64,000 nucleotides of DNA from contig JADGDO010000015.1 in NCBI GenBank assembly GCA_016744855.1, positions 29,073 through 93,072 of the forward strand. The letters are read 5' to 3'. Below, in pieces: positions 40,038 to 48,464 of this stretch (position 1 is its first letter; every line of letters begins with the position of its first letter). A program made the position numbers and the translations under genes. The notes beneath the pieces are model-generated. The model worked only from the letters and a program-made list of their open reading frames with translations. It ran no database searches and was not told the origin of the DNA. Source of the DNA: Candidatus Fermentibacteraceae bacterium (GTDB lineage Bacteria > Fermentibacterota > Fermentibacteria > Fermentibacterales > JCC-6).

Positions 40038-40902
40038 TTTTCATCCTTTCGATCCTTATGTCTATTTTCTTTCTGTAATCGTACCAGGTGTCCAGTATTC
40101 CCAGCAGGACTAGCCCGCCAAGAACAAAAGGGGGAGCGAATATCGCACTTATAATCAGCATTAATGCAATTCCAGGAGTCTCTTTTGCCCATTTTACCGC
40201 TACTTGAAAACCGCCAATTCCATAAGGAAGCGAGCAGAAAACAAGCAGGTTTTTCGCTATTCTGAGAACAAGTTCAGGAATCTGAGCAGATCCTGAAGTA
40301 ACCAGAATAATCAGGCAGGTAATTGGAACCCAAGCAAATCCCCAGTGCATTCTGAAATTTGCAGTTTCGCCGGTTGCCCAGCTAGTGTTCCTACCACTGA
40401 TGGATTTAAAGAAAAGCACAGAGACAATGGAACCAAGCACGATGTGAACCGCGCCAATACCCGGTGCGTAATAGGAGATTAAAGAGAACACGCTATCTAT
40501 TGTATCTGATTCCAGTCCAGCTGAAAGATAAACATCTCTAAGTGGGCTGAGCTCAGCTTCGCCGATATTCATGAATCCCGGAAAGCCCAGGGAAAGCAAT
40601 CCTCCGGCTAGAAGAGAAAGGCCAGTGGACAGGTAGAGGGTTTTTAGCAGCGAGTATCCTGATTTGACAGAAATTGATATCACTGCCGCACCGATAGCTG
40701 TTATTGCTGCTCCCTGAAAACCTGCCACGTACCAGGACAAAAAAACAATGGCTGCTGTAAGAGGAAGCCCCCTGTTGAGCTTACCATTGAGTAGCGCTGA
40801 TGAAACCCCTGCAGCAAGAAACGGAAAACCCATAATCAGGGATAATCCACCCCACAGAAGTTGCATCGATCTTTTTTTCTTTGCCCGTAGTTGTGTTCTC
40901 AA
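40009..40902 (-). CDS. YybS-like DUF2232 membrane protein
   Basis: The 297-residue product has about eight membrane helices and a basic cytoplasmic tail (YDYRKKIDIRIERMK). Its place between rpsR and rplI, its size and the helix ISAIFAPPFVLGGLVLLGILDTWYDYR match YybS/DUF2232 proteins, whose function is not settled. The start may be a TTG at 40902 with AGGT upstream, or the ATG at 40866 without a clear ribosome-binding sequence. The 3' end overlaps rplI, which suggests tight co-expression with ribosomal genes. Confidence 0.8.
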   Translation of the reverse strand: MRTQLRAKKKRSMQLLWGGLSLIMGFPFLAAGVSSALLNGKLNRGLPLTAAIVFLSWYVAGFQGAAITAIGAAVISISVKSGYSLLKTLYLSTGLSLLAGGLLSLGFPGFMNIGEAELSPLRDVYLSAGLESDTIDSVFSLISYYAPGIGAVHIVLGSIVSVLFFKSISGRNTSWATGETANFRMHWGFAWVPITCLIILVTSGSAQIPELVLRIAKNLLVFCSLPYGIGGFQVAVKWAKETPGIALMLIISAIFAPPFVLGGLVLLGILDTWYDYRKKIDIRIERMKNEGSSDQNS

Positions 40903-40909
40903 ACTATGT

Positions 40910-41161
40910 CTACCTGTAGTGTTCTCTCAGATATGGAGCGAGAGCGAGAAATCTTGCGATTTTCAACTCTTTGGCTACCATTCTCTGGTGCCTGGCACAG
41001 TTGCCACTAACACGCTTGGCAACAATTTTGCCTCTGTCACTGATGTAACGCTGAACCATTTTTTCATTCTTGTAGGTGATCTCCATGTCAGGATTCATGC
41101 AGAAGCGGCATTTCTTCTTCCTGGTGATCTTCATTCCCTTGCGTTTCCCACGGATAGGCAT
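40910..41161 (-). CDS. rpsR: Ribosomal protein S18
   Basis: The 83-residue basic product is the small-subunit protein S18, which binds S6 on the platform. The family core is KKCRFCMNPDMEITYKN, RYISDRGKIVAKRVSGNCARHQR and ARFLALAPY. The cysteines C18, C21 and C55 (with the following ARH) are kept, the zinc-binding type of S18. The ATG directly follows the second SSB-like gene's stop with no gap. An inner ATG (residue 10) is possible but the full form aligns well. Confidence 0.95.
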   Translation of the reverse strand: MPIRGKRKGMKITRKKKCRFCMNPDMEITYKNEKMVQRYISDRGKIVAKRVSGNCARHQRMVAKELKIARFLALAPYLREHYR

Positions 41162-41518
41162 TTATGCCTTCCTTTCTTTTTTTACAATAAGTTCAACCCG
41201 ACGGGCTCTGAGAAGAGTCTTGTAGTGCTCTCCGCCGGCTCTGTCTTGATGTTTCCTGTGTGCCAGTCTACCCTCAATAAGTACTGCATCGCCCTCGTGA
41301 AGTTTGCTATCGAGAGCTTTTGCAAGTTTTCCCCATATGTCTACTTCGATTTCCGCAACGATCGTGTCCATAGTGTTTATGCCCGAGTCCACAATGTTTT
41401 CCACAAGCATGTGCAGTACGGTAAGACCGGAGCTGGTCATATTTAGGCCTTTCCGGCGCTTAATGATGCCTGTTATCACGGCATAATTTAATCCGGGCAG
41501 GTCTCTTTGAAGGCTCAT
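41162..41518 (-). CDS. Second SSB-family OB-fold protein, no acidic tail
   Basis: The 118-residue product has an OB-fold like SSB: a first strand LNYAVITGIIKRRKGL, a middle IVAEIEVDIWGKLAKALDSKLHEGDAVLIEGRL that parallels the SSB WRQLAERVASKLHKGSPVMIEGEL of the gene before it, and a basic end. It lacks the flexible linker and the acidic DDIPF-type tip through which SSB recruits partners. It lies between ssb and rpsR with a 15-base gap and no gap. It could be a PriB-like primosome protein, a shortened SSB paralogue or a regulator of this operon. SSB relationship is fairly sure; function is not. Confidence 0.7.
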   Translation of the reverse strand: MSLQRDLPGLNYAVITGIIKRRKGLNMTSSGLTVLHMLVENIVDSGINTMDTIVAEIEVDIWGKLAKALDSKLHEGDAVLIEGRLAHRKHQDRAGGEHYKTLLRARRVELIVKKERKA

Positions 41519-41533
41519 CAGATACCCCTATTC

Positions 41534-41977
41534 CTAAAATGGAATATCGTCGGAGTAGTCGGTACCTTGCGGTTCCTCGCGGCGGGGCGGTTCACTTGAA
41601 TCGACCTTCTGAGAGGATCCGGATGCATAATCTCCGGTTTTTTCAAGCATTTGAACGCTACGGGCAAGAATTTCAACACGGCTGCGTTTAGTTCCGTCCT
41701 GGGCATTCCACTGCGAGAACTGAAGTTCCCCTTCAATCATGACAGGGCTTCCTTTGTGAAGCTTGCTCGCTACTCTTTCAGCTAGCTGCCTCCACGTAAC
41801 AACATCCACGAAACAGGTCTTGTCGTGCCATTCTCCATCTTTTCCACGATAACGCTGATTGTTGGCAACACTGAAGCTGGCAACATGGGTACCGTTTTCA
41901 AGGATGTTGGTCCGGGGATCATTTGTAAGATTACCGGAGATCAGAACCTTGTTGATGGCTGGCATACGGATATCCAC
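41534..41977 (-). CDS. ssb: Single-stranded DNA-binding protein
   Basis: SSB coats single-stranded DNA as a tetramer and recruits replication and repair proteins. The 147-residue product has the OB-fold (KVLISGNLTNDPRTNILENG, VASFSVANNQRY, VVTWRQLAERVASKL, VMIEGELQFSQW) and a disordered linker ending in the acidic partner-binding tip YSDDIPF. The GTG at 41977 is preferred because AGGAG lies seven bases upstream; an in-frame ATG lies at 41965. It is between rpsF and rpsR, the usual position. Confidence 0.96.
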   Translation of the reverse strand: MDIRMPAINKVLISGNLTNDPRTNILENGTHVASFSVANNQRYRGKDGEWHDKTCFVDVVTWRQLAERVASKLHKGSPVMIEGELQFSQWNAQDGTKRSRVEILARSVQMLEKTGDYASGSSQKVDSSEPPRREEPQGTDYSDDIPF

Positions 41978-41979
41978 GA

Positions 41980-42318
41980 CTATTCTCCTGCGTCAAAAGC
42001 CGGAGAATCATCATAAGATTTCTTCATAACGTCGCGGTCGTCTTTGAGGGTGAGATGGCGAAGACAGTTGTCGTTAATTCTGAGCATCTTGTCGATGGCC
42101 AGCTTAACTTCTGAACTACCTGTCCAGTGTACGAAGTGGTAAACAGCTTCGCTCTCTTTGTTGATAAGGTACGCCAGTTGACGACGACCCCAGTCGTCAA
42201 AACCAGTGAGTTCTCCCTCACCATTCGTGACGATTTCCTGCACTTTGTCCGTTTCTTTCTTAAGATCAGCTTCAGAAAGACTGGCGCTCCACATCAGTAC
42301 GGTCTCGTATTTACGCAA
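41980..42318 (-). CDS. rpsF: Ribosomal protein S6
   Basis: The 112-residue product is the small-subunit protein S6, partner of S18. The family pattern is RKYETVLMWSASLSEAD at the start, the GFDDWGRRQLAYLINKESEAVYHFVHW core and the LRHLTLK strand. The start is a TTG at 42318 with AAGGAGG nine bases upstream and no better ATG. It opens the rpsF-ssb-ssb2-rpsR-yybS-rplI operon and has an unusually structured leader that may be an S6-S18 control element. Confidence 0.95.
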   Translation of the reverse strand: MRKYETVLMWSASLSEADLKKETDKVQEIVTNGEGELTGFDDWGRRQLAYLINKESEAVYHFVHWTGSSEVKLAIDKMLRINDNCLRHLTLKDDRDVMKKSYDDSPAFDAGE

Positions 42319-42465
42319 TTAACAAAGCCTCCTTCCGGCCCTGTTGGTGTGTAACAAACACCGAACCCGGAAAGAGACTGACTGAACAGTTCTTTAAAGA
42401 ATCACATAGTGTGATTCGACGCCAAGGCGCCCTGCTTCCGGGCCGGTGACAATTAATTTTGTCAC
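42319..42465 (-). promoter_or_regulatory. Structured rpsF leader / control region
   Basis: The gap before rpsF carries several inverted repeats: GTGACAA and TTGTCAC with a six-base spacer (42446-42465), GAATCACA and TGTGATTC with a three-base spacer (42399-42417), and nearest the gene a GGTGT..ACACC hairpin flanked by CCGG on both sides (about 42335-42372). In many bacteria the rpsF leader holds an RNA hairpin with a CCG element bound by S6-S18 for feedback. Presence of such an element here is inference. The outer palindrome may be a protein operator. Confidence 0.4.
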
Positions 42466-42557
42466 TTTGTCCCCGACTCTGAAGAAGGGGCAAGCAGCAC
42501 GCAATTATGCCATGTAAGCTCCTGAGAGTCAAGTGGAAGCGAAAGAGAGAAAGGAAT

Positions 42558-42585
42558 ACAAAAGGGGGCAGCCGAAGCTGCCCCC
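42558..42585 (-). terminator. Intrinsic terminator of the C25 peptidase gene
   Basis: On the minus strand GGGGGCAGC, a TTCG tetraloop and GCTGCCCCC form a perfect nine-base stem followed by TTTTGT, 23 bases after the peptidase stop. Confidence 0.9.
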
Positions 42586-42608
42586 AGTAAGTATCGGTAA
42601 CTATTATC

Positions 42609-44894
42609 CTAGCGAAGTACCATTGCCTGTGTGGAAACGGTTCCTGCTGTAGTTGTAAGACGTACGAAGTAAACACCGCTTGAGATGTTCTGAGGTGTCC
42701 AGCTTACGGAGTGGTTGCCTGCGGCAACTTCTTCGTTAACCAGAGTGTCTACAGTACGACCTGAAAGGTCGAAGACCTGAACAGATGCATGACCGGTAAC
42801 AGGAGTTGAGAAGTTAAGTGCAGCTGTTTCTGTTACAGGGTTAGCTGAAACGGAAACGCCGAGTGTAACTGTCTCTATGCCTTCATAGCTACCTTCAAGT
42901 GATGTTGGGTAAACGTCAATCTGCGCAGCAACTGGACCGTAGTTATGCATTCTGGCACCTGTGTAGAGCTGGGTGCTGCTTGCAGGAACATTAACAGAGA
43001 AGGAAGCCTGTCCGCTACTGTTTGTTGTGGCGGTTTCGTAGAATGTAATTGTGCTAACTCCGTCGATACCGTCTGAAAGAGCAACAGTTGCTCCGCTAAC
43101 AGGAGATCCACCGCTTGTTACAGTCATTGTGATAGTCTGTGAACCAGGGTTAACCATTCCGGGATCGTGGGCAATAGCGAGGTTGGTGGGATTGTTCTCG
43201 TCATTGGTGAAGAGCTCCATTGCAGGATCACCGAACCAGATGTACATCTTGGCGTTTGTTTCTCCATAGGTTCCCTGGGCTGCAATTGCCTCGAGAGTTG
43301 CGTAATTAAGCGCTTCAACAACGTGGTACATGTCAAGGTCGAAGATAGCTTCGAATGTTGCTTTCATGTATACGTGGTTTGCTTCTGTGTAGGAAGGATC
43401 AACTGCTCCAAGGTTTCCACTTGCGCCGTTGTCATCCCATGCAAAGCTCTCTGAAAGACATTCGGATGAGGTTCCATAGTTACCGCAAAGGCAAGCATAT
43501 GTGAACACTGGAGGAAGGAAGGTGTTTGTAAGAGCTGTGATGTTGGTCTTTGTCCATGTGCTTGGGGCACTCCAGGACCAGTTCGTGTCAGAACCGTGAC
43601 CTCTGTAAGCTACAACACCGATACCGTTATTAAACCAGTCGGAAACCATAGCATTGGTTCCACCCTCTGGTGGATAAACCTTGAAGAAGGTCATGTCTAC
43701 ATCGTAGCTGGCTGCGGCGGTTTCGTTACAGCACTGAGTGTATTTGCCTGGGTACTGTTCCTGGTGCGCAGCAAGAACTGCTGTGCTTGGAAGAATACCG
43801 GTTGTGTTGTTGTCGGCAAAGTCATACTGGTAGTAACCGTCGATAATTTTGTCAACCTGTGTAGTGATCTGTGCAGGAGTTCCCGTAAGACGGCCTACTG
43901 CGATTTCAGGAATAAAATCGGTGCCCTGAAGGCATGCGTAGTAGTAATCTCCTATGAAGGATCCATAGTTGTAACTTGGAAGAGCAGCGTGATCTCCGGC
44001 GATCAATGCGAAGCGGGTAACGCCTGTGTCGAAGTGATCAGTGATGGCTGCTTTAATAACACTTGCAGAAGAACCACTTGCAAGGGTTTCAACGGATGTC
44101 TCGTAACCGATGCCCTGGTAGAATTCGATAAGAGGAGTAACAGCATCAAGGTTAGCTGCAGTTGTTACGAATACATACTCGGCAGCTTCAGCATCTGACT
44201 CAACAGAAGCAGCAGCATCAACTACACTGTAGTTAACGAGCATTCTGGAGGCAGAATTTCTAACAGTTTCAGTGGTAGGGAATGCTATTGTGTTGGCTGC
44301 GCCGGCAAAGTCAACTCTAATTGTAAGTGATTTTGCAACGAGAAGCTCACCGGTAGCAGGGTTGAATCTAAAGGGGCTTGCAAGAAGCCTGTCTGTGTTG
44401 ATTCCACCCCAGATAGCAGGACTTATAACTTCAGCCCACTCGGCAGGAAAGAAACTGTTTGCTCCGTATGCAACATTGTCCTGACGGAAAGGGTAAGGAT
44501 TGTGAGGCATATCAATTTCAGGAGTCTGAGCTGGAACAAGATTGATACCTGAGAAAGTTGTGTATTCAACATCCTCAATTGTAACTACAGCATCGGTACC
44601 GAATGGAAGTGCAAACATTTTTGCAATGCTTGGAACTTCAGGAAGGCCGATTTCTGTCTGGGAAGAGTATTCTGGAAGAACAAGACTGTCCCAGGTGTCG
44701 CCACCAGCTACAGTTCTGCCAAGCCAGAAACCTGGAACGGTGATGTTTAGAACCATGTGACCAGCATCTGATTCGATCAGATCGACTGAGCATTCACTGC
44801 CCGGCTGACCACCCATGGACTGCCAGTCAAAGTTACCCTGCAGGGCAAAAGCAGCCGCTGCAAAAATCATTGCAAGTAGAAAAGTTTTTCTCAT
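42609..44894 (-). CDS. Secreted gingipain-like C25 cysteine peptidase with C-terminal sorting domain
   Basis: The 761-residue product has a signal peptide (residues 1-18). A propeptide-like region (about 20-235) is followed by a C25 peptidase domain (about 240-560), an Ig-like domain (about 575-670) and a T9SS type A-like sorting domain (about 680-761; VFDLSGRTVDTLV, SSGVYFVRL). The C25 catalytic His is in YRGHGSD and the Cys in YACLCGNYG; RFALIAGDHAALP is the family strand before it. Gingipain relatives are cell-surface endopeptidases and their activity would feed peptide fermentation. It is monocistronic: its own promoter at 44993-44966 and a strong terminator after it. Confidence 0.92.
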   Translation of the reverse strand: MRKTFLLAMIFAAAAFALQGNFDWQSMGGQPGSECSVDLIESDAGHMVLNITVPGFWLGRTVAGGDTWDSLVLPEYSSQTEIGLPEVPSIAKMFALPFGTDAVVTIEDVEYTTFSGINLVPAQTPEIDMPHNPYPFRQDNVAYGANSFFPAEWAEVISPAIWGGINTDRLLASPFRFNPATGELLVAKSLTIRVDFAGAANTIAFPTTETVRNSASRMLVNYSVVDAAASVESDAEAAEYVFVTTAANLDAVTPLIEFYQGIGYETSVETLASGSSASVIKAAITDHFDTGVTRFALIAGDHAALPSYNYGSFIGDYYYACLQGTDFIPEIAVGRLTGTPAQITTQVDKIIDGYYQYDFADNNTTGILPSTAVLAAHQEQYPGKYTQCCNETAAASYDVDMTFFKVYPPEGGTNAMVSDWFNNGIGVVAYRGHGSDTNWSWSAPSTWTKTNITALTNTFLPPVFTYACLCGNYGTSSECLSESFAWDDNGASGNLGAVDPSYTEANHVYMKATFEAIFDLDMYHVVEALNYATLEAIAAQGTYGETNAKMYIWFGDPAMELFTNDENNPTNLAIAHDPGMVNPGSQTITMTVTSGGSPVSGATVALSDGIDGVSTITFYETATTNSSGQASFSVNVPASSTQLYTGARMHNYGPVAAQIDVYPTSLEGSYEGIETVTLGVSVSANPVTETAALNFSTPVTGHASVQVFDLSGRTVDTLVNEEVAAGNHSVSWTPQNISSGVYFVRLTTTAGTVSTQAMVLR

Positions 44895-44965
44895 ACTAAA
44901 AAGATCTCCTCTCGGAATTGAACGTGCGGGTGAAAGTACTCTATCTCAAACTACACACGTGCCAA

Positions 44966-44993
44966 TAATTAGTTCAACTATGGGGCAAGTCAA
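44966..44993 (-). promoter_or_regulatory. Candidate promoter of the C25 peptidase gene
   Basis: On the minus strand TTGACT (44993-44988) and TAATTA (44971-44966) are 16 bases apart, about 70 bases before the ATG. Confidence 0.45.
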
Positions 44994-45002
44994 GGCAAGC
45001 TG

Positions 45003-45031
45003 TTGACCTCGGCGATTCCGGTTAGGATAAT
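45003..45031 (+). promoter_or_regulatory. Candidate promoter of the 45.1 kb outer-membrane protein gene
   Basis: TTGACC (45003-45008) and GATAAT (45026-45031) are 17 bases apart, each matching the sigma-70 consensus at 5 of 6 positions. The expected transcript start is about 24 bases before the ATG, which has GAAAGGAG upstream. Confidence 0.65.
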
Positions 45032-45061
45032 TACCTACAAACAGAAAGGAGTTTAGAAAAG

Positions 45062-45760
45062 ATGAAAAAGATGATATTTACTGTTATTCTTATAGCCTCT
45101 GTTGCCCTTGCCGGCCCCAGAATTGGTGGACGTGTAGGATACTCAACGGTAGAGGATCCCTTCACGGGACTCAGTGCCAATGGAGCAATTTTCGGCGGAC
45201 AGCTCATGTTGCCTATAATGCCGGTTCTCGGCGTTGAGATCAGTGGAACATATACCAGCACAGAATCTGACATTTCAATGGATAGTTATCTTACTAACTA
45301 CATTGAAGACGAGTACGGTATGGATTTTTCCGGTAATATTGATGGTCTGCGCGATTACATGGAAGGTCAGCTTGGGTGGACTCTTCCAGCAGAGGCAGAT
45401 ATGCTTGAAGACTACACTGCGACCTATCACAATCTTGGCCTGGCAGGAATACTCAAGGCCGATATTCCAATGGGTGGTTCACCATTCACTCCCTACGTAG
45501 GTGGAGGCGGTGGAGTTCACTTTGTGGTGAGTGACGCCGACGCAATGCTTGGATTGCTTCAGCAGCAGGCAACAGGAGAGCCGGCAATTGATCCATACGA
45601 TCACATCTTTCCTTCAGCTGAGGGTGTTGTTGGGCTGAACTTCAAACCAGCTGGAGTTCCGGTTTCCATGTTTGGAGAAGTCAGAATGTCAAAGCCTTTC
45701 GGAGACGACGCTGGCGATGCCATCATCACCTATTTCGGTGGAGCTAATTTAGGCTTCTAG
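45062..45760 (+). CDS. Outer-membrane beta-barrel protein (OmpA/OprF-N-like)
   Basis: The 232-residue product has a signal peptide (residues 1-18, cut near ALAGP) and a small barrel of about eight strands. Signs are RIGGRVGYST at the start, VGGGGGVHFVV (the glycine-rich strand common to OmpA-like barrels, after FTPYVG), and the end AIITYFGGANLGF with a terminal phenylalanine for outer-membrane assembly. The first extracellular loop region (about 68-125) is long and acidic. No peptidoglycan-binding domain follows. It has a good promoter and a terminator, so it is probably a highly expressed single gene. Substrate or role is unknown. Confidence 0.8.
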   Translation: MKKMIFTVILIASVALAGPRIGGRVGYSTVEDPFTGLSANGAIFGGQLMLPIMPVLGVEISGTYTSTESDISMDSYLTNYIEDEYGMDFSGNIDGLRDYMEGQLGWTLPAEADMLEDYTATYHNLGLAGILKADIPMGGSPFTPYVGGGGGVHFVVSDADAMLGLLQQQATGEPAIDPYDHIFPSAEGVVGLNFKPAGVPVSMFGEVRMSKPFGDDAGDAIITYFGGANLGF

Positions 45761-45771
45761 TCTTTTGTTTT

Positions 45772-46572
45772 TTAAGCGTCCTCGCCGGTGCGGGGGCGCT
45801 TTTCTATTGTATGGCAGAAATCAGCCCAAATTCCCGGAGCAGAGCATTGCACGCCTTGTGACTTAAGGCTCCATCCTTCTTCTCTGAAACCGGTAACAAC
45901 GCCACCTGCTTCCTTTACAATAAGAACTCCTGCAGCCATGTCCCAGGGTTTCAGGTTCTCCTCCCAGAAACCTCCGTATCGTCCGGCTGCGGTGTATGCA
46001 AGGTCAAGAGCGGCGGAACCGCATCTCCTCATTCCCCGGACCTGCCCCATAAAGCGGTAGAGAACATCAATGTCAAAGGTCAGATTATCGGGCGTTCTGG
46101 TGTATGGGAAACCAGTTGCCACTACTGCATCACGAAGCGTTTCTGCTGCTGAGACATTAATCGGATTGCCATTGAGAAAAGCACCGCCTCCGCGCAGAGC
46201 AATAAAAGTTTCTGAGTGTACCGGGTCGTGAATACAACCTAGACAAATTCCCTCTTCGTCAATGAGGGCAACCGATACACAGAAAAAAGGAATGCCCATT
46301 GCATAGTTGTTTGTTCCATCGAGAGGATCAACGACCCAATATGGAGCACTGGGGAATAAACCGTCCCAGCTTTCCTCACCCAGAAAAGATGAACCCGGTA
46401 GTATCTCAGTCAGGGTCTTTCGAAGAAACTCTTCGGATTCAATGTCGGCTTCAGTAACCAGCTCCATACCCTTTTTCGAGTTAATGGTAAATCCATTCTC
46501 TCTGTATTTCATCAGGATCAGTCCTGCTTTTTCGGTTGATTCGACAACTCTGTCTACAAAACGCTGAGTCAT
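45772..46572 (-). CDS. suhB: Inositol-1-monophosphatase family protein
   Basis: The 266-residue product is a Mg-dependent phosphatase of the inositol monophosphatase family, acting on myo-inositol 1-phosphate or related sugar and nucleotide phosphates. Both metal-site motifs are intact: FLGEES near residue 63 with WVVDPLDGTNNY near residue 79, and LKPWDMAAGVLIVKEAGG near residue 208. Length is normal. The exact substrate cannot be told; SuhB-like proteins can also assist rRNA transcription. Its 3' end overlaps the terminator of the converging outer-membrane protein gene. Confidence 0.9.
   Translation of the reverse strand: MTQRFVDRVVESTEKAGLILMKYRENGFTINSKKGMELVTEADIESEEFLRKTLTEILPGSSFLGEESWDGLFPSAPYWVVDPLDGTNNYAMGIPFFCVSVALIDEEGICLGCIHDPVHSETFIALRGGGAFLNGNPINVSAAETLRDAVVATGFPYTRTPDNLTFDIDVLYRFMGQVRGMRRCGSAALDLAYTAAGRYGGFWEENLKPWDMAAGVLIVKEAGGVVTGFREEGWSLKSQGVQCSAPGIWADFCHTIEKRPRTGEDA
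45774..45806 (+). terminator. Intrinsic terminator of the outer-membrane protein gene
   Basis: A 12-base stem (AAGCG..CGC paired with GCG..CGCTT, two G-T pairs) with a CGGT loop is followed by TTTTCT. It lies inside the 3' end of the converging suhB gene, so its sequence is also codons for the last residues RPRTGEDA. Confidence 0.75.
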
Positions 46573-46633
46573 AGTCTCCCTTTCAGATCAGTGATATTGG
46601 AATTATATCACCAGATACAGCAGGGAGGGGAAT

Positions 46634-48460
46634 GTGAAATTCCAGAATATTAGAAACAGGTTGCGCTACTTGGTGAATGATCTGCTTATCCGCAACCCTT
46701 TGTGGCAGATACTTGTGCTTGTGATTATTTCTTCTCTTATCATTGCAATCGGTTACCTTCTGGTTGATGACTGCGTCGGAAATGGTTTCTGGTGGACCTT
46801 TACGAGACTTCTCGACCAGGGAACATTTATCGGAGATAACGGAGAAGAACCACACATTGCTTTTGTCGGTGTGATGATTACAATCGGAGGAATTCTAGTA
46901 CTTTCTCTTCTAATCGGTATTTTCTCGTCGAAAATAACAGAGCAGCTTGATGCTCTGAAAAGAGGAAAATCACCTATTGTTGAAAAAAAGCACTTCATAG
47001 TTTGTGGAGATGGTGACAGGTTGTACGAAGTCACCCGTGAACTTGTGGAGGCTCGGCATGAAGGGTCTGCAGAGGGAAGCATTGTTCTTTTCTCCAGCTG
47101 TTCTCGCGAGGAGATGGAGGAGATTCTTCTTCAGCGGATTGGAAAGAAACTTGCAAAGCAGGTAATTTGCCGATCGGGAGACACTACTGATGTAGATGCT
47201 CTTGCGCTTCCCGGTTTTGATAAGTGCTCAGGATTTGTTGTAATCGGTGATGATGACAGCAAGGTGATTAAGACCCTTATTGCAGTGAATTCTCTCAGAA
47301 AAGGTAATACCTCAAAGGGTGTATGTGAGATTCGAAACAGAGCCAGGGGGCGAATTGCGCAAATGGCTTGTCGGGAAGTTGCCTGGATTCCTGTTCGAGA
47401 AATAGTAATGAGGCTTCTTGTACAAATTGGCAGACAGCCGGGTCTCAGTGCCGTTTACAGTGAAATTCTCAGTTTTGACGGGAACGAATTTTACTTGAAA
47501 AAGCCTTCCAGGATAACAGGACTTTCTTTCTTGGAAATATCTGGAATGATATCGCAGGGAATAGCAGCAGGAATACTGACAGACGGCAAACTTGTTTTAA
47601 ACCCTGGCGCCGATATGATTTTTTCGGAAGGGGACAGCCTTCTTGTTCTTTCCGGGAACCTAAATTCATTTGATTTTGATGACGTTCCCGATTCCAGGGA
47701 ATTCAGAAAAAACACAATGCTCCCGGATCTTGATCCCTCAAGAATGCTTGTTCTCTCTGGCTACAGCAGAAACATTAATTTTATACTGAAACTGCTTAAC
47801 AATTATTCGGTAGATGGATCTCATATCACCGTAGCGGGTGCCATTCCGGAAGAGGAAGGTGTCTCTCTCCTCTCCGGTATCGACTGTAAGGGATGTTCTA
47901 TTGAATACAGGTCAATTGATCGTACTGATCCGGATGCACTTGAAGATATCTGTCCGGAAAAATATGACAGCGTTATGGTTGTCTCCGGTAAAAAGGCAGG
48001 AATGTCCGACGAGGATGCAGATTCAGATTGCATCATTACTCTTCTCATTCTAAGGGAGATAGCGAGCAAACTGGGTGACAGTTGGAATACGACTGTTGTT
48101 TCTGAAATTAGAAATCCCAGGAACAGAGATCTTGCAACTGCAGCCGGGATAGATGATTTTGTAATATCAAACGAAGTGTGCAGTATGATTATGGCACAGC
48201 TTGTTATTCAGCCGGAACTCAACCAGGTGTATGAGGAGATTTTTGATCCTTCAGGTTGTGAAATTCAGCTGAGAAAAGCTTCCCTGTATAATTCTTGCAA
48301 CTATTCAAGTCTAGCTTTTGAGGGGCTTGAAAGAGGAGAGATAGTTCTTGGATGGCTTACGGGAACTGGAACAGCTTCAAGGGTATATCTTAATCCGGAA
48401 AAGGAAGCACAGCTTCCATCCGAAAAAAATACGCGAATAGTAGTTATTGCTGAAAGGTAA
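46634..48460 (+). CDS. CASTOR/POLLUX-like ion channel with RCK domains
   Basis: The 608-residue product has a membrane part (helix about 24-44, pore region about 50-68, helix about 75-98) and a long cytoplasmic part with two TrkA-N/RCK-like nucleotide-binding units (HFIVCGDGDRLYEVTREL near 120; MLVLSGYSRNINFILKLL near 368). The pore reads FWWTFTRLLDQGTFIGD, without the TVGYG filter, as in the plant nuclear channels CASTOR and POLLUX and their bacterial relatives. Such channels pass cations and may be gated by calcium or nucleotides. The GTG at 46634 has GGAGG five bases before it. Two unknown envelope genes follow it directly. Confidence 0.85.
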   Translation: MKFQNIRNRLRYLVNDLLIRNPLWQILVLVIISSLIIAIGYLLVDDCVGNGFWWTFTRLLDQGTFIGDNGEEPHIAFVGVMITIGGILVLSLLIGIFSSKITEQLDALKRGKSPIVEKKHFIVCGDGDRLYEVTRELVEARHEGSAEGSIVLFSSCSREEMEEILLQRIGKKLAKQVICRSGDTTDVDALALPGFDKCSGFVVIGDDDSKVIKTLIAVNSLRKGNTSKGVCEIRNRARGRIAQMACREVAWIPVREIVMRLLVQIGRQPGLSAVYSEILSFDGNEFYLKKPSRITGLSFLEISGMISQGIAAGILTDGKLVLNPGADMIFSEGDSLLVLSGNLNSFDFDDVPDSREFRKNTMLPDLDPSRMLVLSGYSRNINFILKLLNNYSVDGSHITVAGAIPEEEGVSLLSGIDCKGCSIEYRSIDRTDPDALEDICPEKYDSVMVVSGKKAGMSDEDADSDCIITLLILREIASKLGDSWNTTVVSEIRNPRNRDLATAAGIDDFVISNEVCSMIMAQLVIQPELNQVYEEIFDPSGCEIQLRKASLYNSCNYSSLAFEGLERGEIVLGWLTGTGTASRVYLNPEKEAQLPSEKNTRIVVIAER

Positions 48461-48464
48461 CAAA

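Noticed and set aside
43596..44198. 200-codon plus-strand reading frame
   Set aside because: Antisense of the C25 peptidase; serine- and cysteine-rich low-complexity product.
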